Shown piece after piece: positions 23,392 through 30,482 of a DNA stretch of 30,482 nucleotides (positions are counted from its first letter, which is position 1; every line of letters starts with the position of its first letter). Where the stretch lies: NCBI GenBank assembly GCA_034678415.1, contig JAXDBV010000169.1:1-30482 (forward strand). Direction: 5' to 3'. The stretch comes from JAXDBV01 sp034678415. GTDB lineage: Bacteria > Bacteroidota > Bacteroidia > Bacteroidales > VadinHA17. Position numbers and translations under genes: made by a program. Below the pieces are notes generated by a model. That model was not told the DNA's origin, made no database searches, and was given only the letters and a program-made list of their open reading frames with translations.

Positions 23392-24333
23392 ATGATAAAG
23401 ACAGGATGGCTTCTTGTTGGGCTGATCATCTGTGTGCCAGGGCCGGCATGCGCACAGGAGTGTGACAGCCTGCCGGTCAGTACTCCGGAATTATATCCCT
23501 GGTGGACCCTTTACGTGCCGGGGGCAACCCATTTTCATGACGGGCGCATCGTCGAAGGCTTCATTTTTACCACACTGGAGATCGGTGGTATCATCACCGG
23601 CATGGCGTACGATGATAAGCTCCGGTCGAACAGCACTTCTCCCTACTATAACTATCCCCTCCTGGCAGGATTGCAGGCTTATAACATCGATAAGTGCGAT
23701 TTTCTGAGAAACAGGCTCGAATACATAAGCTGCCACCAGCCCGGTTTCCGTTATGATCCGCTGACGTTCAACGAGCTTCTTCTGGAACCGTTCCGCCCGA
23801 AGAACATTTTCACACCCATTACCGGCACATTCGTTCTCATTGCGCTGGCAGAACTGTATCTGACGGGAAGGAACGCAAACTATGGTTTCCGCGATGTGGA
23901 AGAGATGTACTTCATGAACCGGTATATCAAGCGCAACCCGGCTATGGCTATATTTGGCGCCGGCTCACTCGCCGCCAGCTACGGGGCAGGCGTGGCAGAG
24001 GAATACTGGTTCAGGAACGGACTGATGCCGGTACTGGATTACAGGTATGGTAAGAAGAAAGGACTGATCTACTCAAGCCTTTTCTTTGGAGCCATGCATT
24101 TCACCAATATTCTTTTTTCCGGCAAGCCCGATTACAGAGCTGCACTGATACAAGTGGCTGAAGCCACGGTCGCCGGTTATTTTCTTGGCCGGAGCGTTCA
24201 GCGCAGGGGATATGACATCGGCCCTGCCGTGGCTGCCCATACATGGTACGACTTCACCCTGATGCTGGGTTCATTCCTGGTCAACCCGGAGGAAAATGTT
24301 TTTGGGGTTGAGATTAAATTTACCATACGCTGA
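23392..24333 (+). CDS. CPBP-type intramembrane protease with signal peptide
   Basis: A 313-aa protein with the CPBP (Abi/Rce1-like) protease motifs: EExxxR as E203-E204-R208 in GVAEEYWFRNG, FGAMH with His236, and HxxxD as H283-D287 in AAHTWYDF. Several hydrophobic helices lie at ~142-158, ~186-202, ~224-242 and ~283-297. Unlike most CPBP proteins it begins with a cleavable signal peptide (1-21, ...ACAQ) followed by a P-G-x-x-x-F-x-x-G-R region (42-70) that resembles the DUF5683-type start of Bacteroidota envelope proteins. A fused or extended CPBP protein, 44 nt after the DUF4180 gene; the substrate is unknown. Confidence 0.82.
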   Translation: MIKTGWLLVGLIICVPGPACAQECDSLPVSTPELYPWWTLYVPGATHFHDGRIVEGFIFTTLEIGGIITGMAYDDKLRSNSTSPYYNYPLLAGLQAYNIDKCDFLRNRLEYISCHQPGFRYDPLTFNELLLEPFRPKNIFTPITGTFVLIALAELYLTGRNANYGFRDVEEMYFMNRYIKRNPAMAIFGAGSLAASYGAGVAEEYWFRNGLMPVLDYRYGKKKGLIYSSLFFGAMHFTNILFSGKPDYRAALIQVAEATVAGYFLGRSVQRRGYDIGPAVAAHTWYDFTLMLGSFLVNPEENVFGVEIKFTIR

Positions 24334-24373
24334 CATGCAGTTGATACTCATCATCCTTTGAAATATCAGGCTT

Positions 24374-25906
24374 ATGACATACGATCATAGTATCGGGATC
24401 CCGGTGATGTGCACCCTGATTGTTGTTGCCGTTTCCTGCCAGTACGACCGATCATACCGACCGGGTGTAAACGGGAAGGCCGATTCCATCCTTATTGCTG
24501 CAGCCCATGTCAGGCCGTCGTCCAGGCAGGTGGAATGGCAGGAGATGGAAATGACATGTTTCATCCATTTTGGAATCAATACCTTTTATGATGTTGAGTG
24601 GGGAAACAGGGAGCAGGAGGTTTCCATGTTCAATCCCACGGAGCTTGATACACGGCAATGGGCCAGGACGGTGAAGGAGGCGGGAGCGAAAATGATGATC
24701 GTACTGGCCAAGCACCACGATGGCTTTTGCTACTGGCCCAGCCGTTTTACCGGTTTTTCCGTGAAGAACAGTCCATGGAAACAGGGGCAGGGAGACCTGA
24801 TCGCTGAAGCGGCAGCTGCCTGCAGGGAATACGGACTTAAACTCGGGATATACCTTTCCCCCTGGGATATCCATTCTCCCCTGTATGGCACTGCCGGGTA
24901 CAATGACTATTTTAAAAACCAGTTGCGCGAATTGCTTACCGCTTACGGAAAGGTGTCGGAGGTATGGCTGGACGGCGCCTGCGGCGAAGGTCCCAACGGA
25001 AAACGACAGGTGTACGACTGGATGGGATATTTCCGCCTCATCCGGGAGCTGCAACCCCATGCCGTAATCGCAATCATGGGCCCCGATGTTCGGTGGGTGG
25101 GTACGGAAACAGGCTACGGAAGAGAAACCGAATGGAGCGTGCTGCCCGTGGACAATGCCACCATGAACCAGATAGCCCTTACCTCCATGTATGGAGAGAA
25201 AGGTTACTTCTTCATGCCGCTGGGCAACCTTATTCAGGATGACCTGGGAAGCAGGGAAAAGATCATGAATGCAGGAGGATTGATATGGTATCCTTCCGAG
25301 GTGAATGTATCAATACGCCCGGGATGGTTCTATCACGAAGCACACGACAGCCTCGTGAAAAGCCCGGAAGAACTGGTGGATATTTATTATGGCTCGGTGG
25401 GGCGAAACTCGCTACTGCTCCTGAACCTCCCTCCCGATAAACGAGGGCTTATCCATGAGAATGATGTTTTAAACATTCGGAAAATGAGAGCCCTGCTCGA
25501 TGAAACATTCCGACATAACCTGGCAGAGAAGGCAACCATTAGGGTGCATCCGCGCAACAGGCATTCGGATCCCTCGCATATGATTGATGATGACCCCATG
25601 ACATGGTGGAACCCTGGTGCAGGAATCATGGTGGCACAGGTTGAATTCGATATGGAAAATGTGATGACCTTCGACCGGATGATGCTCCAGGAAAACTTCA
25701 GGAACGGGCAGAGGGTGGAGGAATTTGTCCTTGAAATAAAAGAAAACGGCCGGTGGGTAAAAATAACCGGTGGAACCACCATTGGCTATAAGCGTCTTCT
25801 GAGGTTCAACCCGGTACATGCGAGAAAGGTGCGGCTCAGAATCCTCTCTTCAAGAGATACGCCGGAGATTTCATCCTTCGGACTGTATAAAGCACCTGCA
25901 GAATAA
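24374..25906 (+). CDS. GH29 alpha-L-fucosidase lipoprotein with discoidin-like C-terminus
   Basis: A 510-aa exo-fucosidase (GH29, most like subfamily B with alpha-1,3/1,4 preference). Signal peptide ending in a lipobox-like AVSC (Cys22); an in-frame ATG at codon 12 would keep the lipobox and is a possible alternative start. Catalytic domain ~50-350: IHFGINTFYDVEWGN (64-78), AKHHDGFCYWPS (112-123), YLSPWD (160-165), nucleophile Asp200 in EVWLDGACGEGPNGK (196-210) and GPDVRWVG (236-243). The C-terminal ~120 residues read like an F5/8 type C (CBM32-like) domain. It removes terminal L-fucose from glycans at the cell surface or in the periplasm. It precedes a glycan-type sensor regulator and a SusC receptor. 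Confidence 0.93.
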   Translation: MTYDHSIGIPVMCTLIVVAVSCQYDRSYRPGVNGKADSILIAAAHVRPSSRQVEWQEMEMTCFIHFGINTFYDVEWGNREQEVSMFNPTELDTRQWARTVKEAGAKMMIVLAKHHDGFCYWPSRFTGFSVKNSPWKQGQGDLIAEAAAACREYGLKLGIYLSPWDIHSPLYGTAGYNDYFKNQLRELLTAYGKVSEVWLDGACGEGPNGKRQVYDWMGYFRLIRELQPHAVIAIMGPDVRWVGTETGYGRETEWSVLPVDNATMNQIALTSMYGEKGYFFMPLGNLIQDDLGSREKIMNAGGLIWYPSEVNVSIRPGWFYHEAHDSLVKSPEELVDIYYGSVGRNSLLLLNLPPDKRGLIHENDVLNIRKMRALLDETFRHNLAEKATIRVHPRNRHSDPSHMIDDDPMTWWNPGAGIMVAQVEFDMENVMTFDRMMLQENFRNGQRVEEFVLEIKENGRWVKITGGTTIGYKRLLRFNPVHARKVRLRILSSRDTPEISSFGLYKAPAE

Positions 25907-26045
25907 CGATTACGCCAGCCCTCACATCGTAATAACACGGTTCATTATCTCTGCCCTGAAAACGAAAGAGATATACAACATATGGGCAGAAATATTCAGA
26001 ATGAAAGAAAATGAGTAAATTGTATGAGGTTTTCATTCAATCTGA
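25907..26045. promoter_or_regulatory. leader of the triple-Y regulator gene
   Basis: A 139-nt gap. It carries ATCTCT (25947-25952) / AGAGAT (25967-25972) and, nearer the ATG, an imperfect inverted repeat formed by ATTCAGAATGAAAG and TTTTCATTCAATCTGAAT around 25996-26047. No clear -33/-7 promoter and no T-run terminator for the fucosidase gene. Confidence 0.3.
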
Positions 26046-28904
26046 ATGAGCAGGCGCCTATTCTCCATATTCTTAATTATTGCTGTTCTGGCTATCCGGG
26101 GAACGGGTATACAGGGTCAGACGGTTGGTAAATCCCTGGTAATCAATTATGACAAACGCGTTTATGGAGCAGCCAATCAGAACTGGTCGGTTGCGGTGAA
26201 CAGCCTTGGGCTTGTCTATGCCGGCAATGACAAGGGATTGCTCGAGTTTGACGGTTCCAACTGGCGCCTCTATCCCATGCCTGAACATACTATCATCAGG
26301 GCTGTGGCCGTTGAGGGTGACAGCATCGTGTATGTCGGTTCTTATGAAGAATTCGGCTACTGGAAACCCAATCCTTACAGTATTCTCGAGTACCACTCAT
26401 TAAGCGATTCACTGTTGGCATCGGGAGTCCTTCACAACGATGAGATATGGAGGATCATGCCGCACAAGGGGAAGGTGTATTTCCAGTCATTTTCCACCAT
26501 TTTCGTTTACGACAGAAAGAAAATAAGTATCATCAAACCGGAATCCGCAGTTGTCCTGTTGATGAAAGCAAGAGAACGGTTGTTCATACACATGGTTGGG
26601 CGGGGGCTCTTTGAGATCATTGATGATGAACTGTCGTTCGTCACCGGCAGTGATGTGTTTGCAGGCGATGAGATAAAGGTAATGTTGCCGTTGCCGGGGG
26701 ATCATTTTCTCGTAGGAGCGGCTCGCAAGGGCATGTATGTGTATGACGGGAAGGCATTCACGCCCTGGAATAGCCCGCATAGTACCCTCATCCGTCAGTC
26801 TGGAGTGAACAATGGCTTGTATACCGATGAGATGCTGGTGACAGGCACGATAGCCAATGGCCTCTTTATCTTCGACAACAAGGGGAATCTCAGGGAACAC
26901 CTGTCTACGGATAATTTCTTACAAAACAACACTGTTCTGGCTATTGGAACCGACCAGAAAGGGAATATCTGGGCCGCCCTTGACAGGGGAATCGATTTCA
27001 TTAACCTGCACACCGGGCTTGATATCTATGTTGATCCACTGTCCAAAATGGGACCTGTCTATACTGCCGTTACCGACGGTACTTCACTGCTGATCGGTAC
27101 AAATCATGGCCTTTACCGGTATCGGTATGTTCCCGGCTGGGGCTATTCCCTGCCCGTCATTCTTGAAAGCATACATGGCCAGGTATGGAACCTCCGGAAT
27201 ATTGACGGAAACATTGTATGTGGCCATAACGAAGGCACGTCGGTGATAAGAGGAGACAACGCCATAACCATATCGGAGATCAATGGCGGTTTCTGTATGA
27301 AACCGATCCCGGGAACAGGATACTGGTTGCAGAGCACCTATAGCTCCCTGGTTATATACAACCAGGGCAATAATGGTTTTTCAGCAATAAAAACGGTGAA
27401 TGGCTTCCTTGAACCAGTAACAAATTTTGAGTTTGATCACCTGGAAAACATATGGGCATCGCATGCCACTAAAGGTATATTCCGGATCAGGCTGAGCCGG
27501 TCACTCGATTCGGTAACCTATTCCGGGTTTTATGGAAAGAAAAAAGGATTCCCGGCTGAGCGCGAAGTGAATGTGGCCAGTGTGGAAAACCGTATTGTTT
27601 TCCCGACAGGACAGGGAATTTATACCTGGGATGACCTGAATGACAGCATGGTCCTGTTCACACAACTGAACAACCTGGCAGGGGAATTTAGCAATGCCCG
27701 TCAGATCATCAAAGCCCGTGATCATTATTACTGGTTCATCATGGATCACCAGGTGGCATATTTCCGTATTTCCGAAGAAGGGCTCACACGAATTTTTCAG
27801 TATGACCTGTCCATGCAGGGACTTAACCAGGCATCCCACAACAGTAATGTTGTATACCTTGACGATAATGTTCACCTGGTATGTCTGGATAACGGCTTTG
27901 CCCTTTTCAATGAATCAGCGGCAACCGTTGAGGTGGAACCATCCGGCATGATGATAAGAAGTGTTTCCGCCACCAGCAGCTCGGGGAAAGTAAAATATTA
28001 TAAAATTGTTCCGGGAAAGAAAGCTATTCATATACCCTACTCCCATCATACCATACATATTACCTTCGGGTCCAATCAGGGATACAAGTATCCCCAATAC
28101 AGGCACATGCTGCAGGGTTTGGAGGATAACTGGAGCGGCTGGCACGGCTCTTCGGGTATTGAATATACACGACTGCCCGCCGGCGAATATGCTTTCATGG
28201 CCGGTGCAAAAAACATACATGGCCTGCCCGGCACAGGGATAGAATTCGCATTTACCGTTAATCCGCCATGGTACCGTTCCATTCCGGCCATCATCATCTA
28301 TGTACTCCTGTTGTTCGTAATGATTAGCCTCATCCGGTGGATGTTCCTCAGGAGGCTTACGATGCATAAACTGAAATACGAGGATGAAGAGAGAAAACGG
28401 AGGGAACAGGAGGCACTCAAGGCCGAACAGGAGCTGATACAGCTTAAAAACGAGAAGCTGCAGGCTGAGATCCGGCATAAAACCAAACAGCTGGCCGATT
28501 TCACGGCTAACATTGTCAGGAAAAATGAACACCTGATCAGGATCAGGGAAAAACTGGACAATCTTCAAAGGGTGATAAGCATACCCGAATACGCTCATAA
28601 CCTTAACCGTATAATAACAACTATTGATAATGAACTGAGCTCGGAGGATGACTGGAACAGTTTCCGGATCTATTTTGACCAGACCCACCAGGACTTTATC
28701 AAGAGGCTTAAATCGGCGTATACCGATCTTACCCAGAGTGATCTCAAGCTCTGTGCCTTCCTTCGACTGAACCTCTCCTCGAAAGAGATCGCGCCTTTAC
28801 TGAACATCAGCACCCGGGGCGTGGAAATAAGACGCTACAGGTTACGCAAACGACTGAACATGAAAACCGAGGAAAATCTGGTGGAGTTTCTTCTCGGATT
28901 TTGA
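26046..28904 (+). CDS. membrane-bound triple-Y sensor with LuxR-type HTH
   Basis: A 952-aa one-component transmembrane regulator. Signal peptide (1-25); a large periplasmic beta-propeller-like region (~28-640) made of short repeats such as NSLGLVYAGNDKGLLEFDG; a Y_Y_Y-type domain (~665-735, YKYPQYRHMLQGLEDNWSGW and LPAGEYAFMAGA); a membrane helix (~744-767); a cytoplasmic coiled coil (~775-830); and a C-terminal LuxR/GerE-like helix-turn-helix (~898-945, LNLSSKEIAPLLNISTRGVE). Histidine kinase and receiver domains are absent, so it likely senses a glycan and binds DNA directly while tethered. Placed between the fucosidase and susC genes, it is the probable local regulator. Confidence 0.9.
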   Translation: MSRRLFSIFLIIAVLAIRGTGIQGQTVGKSLVINYDKRVYGAANQNWSVAVNSLGLVYAGNDKGLLEFDGSNWRLYPMPEHTIIRAVAVEGDSIVYVGSYEEFGYWKPNPYSILEYHSLSDSLLASGVLHNDEIWRIMPHKGKVYFQSFSTIFVYDRKKISIIKPESAVVLLMKARERLFIHMVGRGLFEIIDDELSFVTGSDVFAGDEIKVMLPLPGDHFLVGAARKGMYVYDGKAFTPWNSPHSTLIRQSGVNNGLYTDEMLVTGTIANGLFIFDNKGNLREHLSTDNFLQNNTVLAIGTDQKGNIWAALDRGIDFINLHTGLDIYVDPLSKMGPVYTAVTDGTSLLIGTNHGLYRYRYVPGWGYSLPVILESIHGQVWNLRNIDGNIVCGHNEGTSVIRGDNAITISEINGGFCMKPIPGTGYWLQSTYSSLVIYNQGNNGFSAIKTVNGFLEPVTNFEFDHLENIWASHATKGIFRIRLSRSLDSVTYSGFYGKKKGFPAEREVNVASVENRIVFPTGQGIYTWDDLNDSMVLFTQLNNLAGEFSNARQIIKARDHYYWFIMDHQVAYFRISEEGLTRIFQYDLSMQGLNQASHNSNVVYLDDNVHLVCLDNGFALFNESAATVEVEPSGMMIRSVSATSSSGKVKYYKIVPGKKAIHIPYSHHTIHITFGSNQGYKYPQYRHMLQGLEDNWSGWHGSSGIEYTRLPAGEYAFMAGAKNIHGLPGTGIEFAFTVNPPWYRSIPAIIIYVLLLFVMISLIRWMFLRRLTMHKLKYEDEERKRREQEALKAEQELIQLKNEKLQAEIRHKTKQLADFTANIVRKNEHLIRIREKLDNLQRVISIPEYAHNLNRIITTIDNELSSEDDWNSFRIYFDQTHQDFIKRLKSAYTDLTQSDLKLCAFLRLNLSSKEIAPLLNISTRGVEIRRYRLRKRLNMKTEENLVEFLLGF

Positions 28905-28968
28905 AACGGTGCACGGGAAATTACTCCACCATATATGTATTTTATTGTCATTCAATATAATACAATAA

Positions 28969-28988
28969 TTGATGTAGTGTTGATGTAG
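28969..28988. promoter_or_regulatory. phased direct repeat, possible activator site
   Basis: TTGATGTAG occurs at 28969-28977 and 28980-28988, 11 bp start to start, so both half-sites face the same side of the helix. It lies ~75 bp upstream of the susC -7 box. This is a plausible site for the LuxR-type output domain encoded just upstream, inferred from position only. Confidence 0.4.
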
Positions 28989-29028
28989 CGATTGGCCAGC
29001 CGGTGAAGTATTCGTGTGAAAGCCAATG

Positions 29029-29061
29029 TTTTCAACAGGTTGGGAATCTTTCGTAGCTTTG
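29029..29061 (+). promoter_or_regulatory. probable susC promoter
   Basis: TAGCTTTG at 29054-29061 is a perfect TAnnTTTG -7 box. About 21 nt upstream lies only TTTTC, not TTG, consistent with an activator-dependent promoter. Transcription start near 29068 gives a 5' leader of about 250 nt before the ATG at 29317. Confidence 0.5.
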
Positions 29062-29224
29062 GTATTGAATTTGCGCCAGACCTAAACCTAAAACCCATAT
29101 GAATACCTCCCTGAATCATAGTGGAGCTGTAGATCTGTGCCCTTTGACGCTTACAGCACAATCGTGCGAGTATTTCACATATGATGATTCCCTCGCTCAA
29201 CGCTTACCCTTTCCCGGAAGCTGT

Positions 29225-29280
29225 CTGGTTAAAAAAACAGGATTAACCGGAAGCCTGTCTAAACAAACTGAATACCGGTT
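29225..29280 (+). promoter_or_regulatory. overlapping alternative stems in susC leader
   Basis: GGTTAA (29227-29232) can pair with TTAACC (29243-29248), and AACCGG (29245-29250) can pair with CCGGTT (29275-29280). The two stems share 29245-29248 and exclude each other. The second is followed by TTTTG and a T-rich tract. The arrangement recalls an attenuator or RNA switch, but the stems are short (6 bp). Confidence 0.3.
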
Positions 29281-29316
29281 TTGTTTCGTCTTTAACAACT
29301 AACAAATATCATATTT

Positions 29317-30482
29317 ATGAGAAGGCACAAAAGTACATGTATACCTTACCTGTTCTCCGTCATGCTGCTGGTTCTCTCATCCATGAACGGAATGGGTCAG
29401 CGTGTCGTAACCGGAAAGGTGGTTGCCTCCGATAACAATGAAACCCTGATTGGTGCAAATGTGGTGGTAAAGGGCACTACCAGGGGTACCATGACCGATT
29501 TCGACGGCAACTACCGCATCGAGATTCAGCCTGGTGACCAGATGCTGGTTTTCACTTACCTCGGTTATGATTCGCAGGAGGTTGAGATCGGCGACAGGCA
29601 GGTAATTGATGTTGTTCTTCAACTCAAAAGAACAACCCTTGACGAGGTGGTGGTGATAGGATATGGAACGCAGCGGGCCAAAGACCTTACAGCACCCATT
29701 GTCACAGTGAAAGGAGAGGACCTCACACGACAGGTAACCTCCAATGCCATGCAGGCCCTGCAGGGTAAGGTGGCTGGCCTGCAGATCATCAGCAGTGGCG
29801 TTCCCGGCGCCGGCCCTTCGGTAAAGATCCGCGGTGTGGGCTCAATTGGTGATTATGCCAAACCACTCTATGTGGTGGACGGGGTTTTTGTTGACAATAT
29901 TGACTTCCTCGCCTCGGGTGATATTGAAGATATGACCGTCCTTAAGGATGCTTCTGCATCCGCCATTTACGGCGTAAGAGCTGCCAATGGTGTGATCCTC
30001 ATAACCACAAAGAAAGGCACAACCGGAAAACCTACCATAAGCTATGACGGCTACTTCGGAATGCAGATGCCTGTGAATATCCTAAAAATGTCAACCAAAA
30101 ACCAGTACATCGAACTGCTGAATGAAGCCAATGCAGAAGCACCAGGGTATATCCCAAAGGATCCCTCAGACTACCCCGTATCCACAGACTGGTACCAGGA
30201 GCTTGTCAGGACGGCTCCCATGACCGGACATAGCATAGATATATCGGGGATGGCGGATAAATCATCATACTCCTTCGGCGGAAGCTATCTTTTCCAGGAA
30301 GGAATAATGGACACCAAAAACAATTTTGAAAGATTCAATATAAGAGGAAGATTGGATCAGAACGTGAACGATTACATGAAAATCGGACTGAACAGCATCA
30401 TCTCACGGTTTGACAAGTTTCTTCCGAATGAAGGCGCATTTTTCGGTGCCTATGTTAATCCGCCTGTCTATGCAGTGTATGA
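29317..30482 (+). CDS. SusC-type TonB-dependent receptor, 5' part
   Basis: Open from ATG 29317 through the right window edge (388 codons; family members are about 1000 aa). Signal peptide 1-28 (...NGMGQ). A carboxypeptidase-regulatory-like domain is at ~30-103 (VVTGKVVASDNNETLIGANV, then GTTRGTMTDFDGNYRI). LDEVVVIGYGTQ at 108-119 is the SusC signature, and the plug domain spans ~125-235 (LQGKVAGLQI, IRGVGSI, PLYVVDGV, EDMTVLKDASASAIYG, ANGVILITTKKG). The barrel begins after ~240. It imports oligosaccharides across the outer membrane with TonB energy, normally with a SusD lipoprotein encoded directly downstream, here outside the window. Confidence 0.95.
   Translation, partial: MRRHKSTCIPYLFSVMLLVLSSMNGMGQRVVTGKVVASDNNETLIGANVVVKGTTRGTMTDFDGNYRIEIQPGDQMLVFTYLGYDSQEVEIGDRQVIDVVLQLKRTTLDEVVVIGYGTQRAKDLTAPIVTVKGEDLTRQVTSNAMQALQGKVAGLQIISSGVPGAGPSVKIRGVGSIGDYAKPLYVVDGVFVDNIDFLASGDIEDMTVLKDASASAIYGVRAANGVILITTKKGTTGKPTISYDGYFGMQMPVNILKMSTKNQYIELLNEANAEAPGYIPKDPSDYPVSTDWYQELVRTAPMTGHSIDISGMADKSSYSFGGSYLFQEGIMDTKNNFERFNIRGRLDQNVNDYMKIGLNSIISRFDKFLPNEGAFFGAYVNPPVYAVY

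Larger units (their letters stand above)
28905..29316. other. 412-nt susC upstream and leader region
   Basis: Regulatory gap rather than a gene. From left to right: a phased direct repeat TTGATGTAG (28969-28988), a -7 box TAGCTTTG (29054-29061), CCTAAA repeats (29083-29096), and a leader of about 250 nt with alternative stems (29225-29280). A frame at 29099-29302 (67 codons) starts at an ATG in the leader but has no recognisable domain; a regulatory leader peptide is possible but not supported. Confidence 0.6.

Noticed and set aside
25907..26045. Rho-independent terminator after the fucosidase gene
   Set aside because: The ATCTCT/AGAGAT pairing is short and has no following T-run.
29099..29302. 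67-codon leader ORF before susC
   Set aside because: No domain, no signal peptide, atypical composition; better explained as untranslated leader.

Overview
The window looks like a chromosomal segment of a Bacteroidota bacterium, probably Bacteroidales/Marinilabiliales-like. The grounds are a SusC-type TonB-dependent receptor at the right edge, a protein with a C-terminal type IX secretion (T9SS) sorting domain, a membrane-anchored 'triple-Y' regulator, A-rich rather than Shine-Dalgarno translation starts, and several TAnnTTTG (-7) promoter boxes typical of this phylum. No rRNA, tRNA, CRISPR array or complete insertion sequence was recognised.

Layout. 1-5.2 kb: two overlapping thioredoxin-fold genes, a divergent cysteine-rich PurL/AIR-synthase-like protein, and a long DUF3795 protein, separated by unusually long gene-poor gaps. 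5.2-9.7 kb: a minus-strand secreted beta-helix protein with two cadherin-like repeats and a T9SS domain, then an M48 lipoprotein protease and a small DUF3795 protein. 9.7-13.1 kb: a decayed gene, a DUF4126 membrane protein, and a compact trio made of a DNPH1/Rcl-type nucleotide N-glycosidase, a divergent thymidylate-synthase-fold enzyme and a SAM methyltransferase. 13.1-18.2 kb: an envelope export operon with an outer-membrane barrel-like protein, a LolD/MacB-type ATPase, two FtsX-type permeases and an outer-membrane lipoprotein-sorting protein. 18.2-20.9 kb: an Rnk/GreA-like regulator, a minus-strand zinc metallopeptidase, the C-terminal part of a uroporphyrinogen-decarboxylase-family gene, and a small membrane protein. 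21.2-24.3 kb: ExbB, ExbD, a TylF-like methyltransferase, a DUF4180 protein and a CPBP-type membrane protease. 24.4 kb to the end: a GH29 alpha-L-fucosidase lipoprotein, a periplasmic-sensing LuxR-type regulator and the start of a SusC receptor, which looks like the left edge of a polysaccharide utilisation locus for a fucose-containing glycan.

Best candidates for something new. (1) The N-glycosidase / thymidylate-synthase-like / methyltransferase trio has the same enzyme classes as pathways that hydroxymethylate a pyrimidine nucleotide, release the base and then methylate (mildiomycin MilA/MilB type, bacimethrin type). (2) The PurL-like protein has cysteines in place of the family's His motif and carries a Cys-rich insertion. 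(3) Three intergenic palindromes have conserved 11-12 nt arms and a spacer of exactly 11 nt whose sequence varies. (4) The susC leader has a long untranslated region with mutually exclusive stems and a phased direct repeat upstream.

All functional statements come from reading motifs by eye. No database search, alignment or folding program was run.
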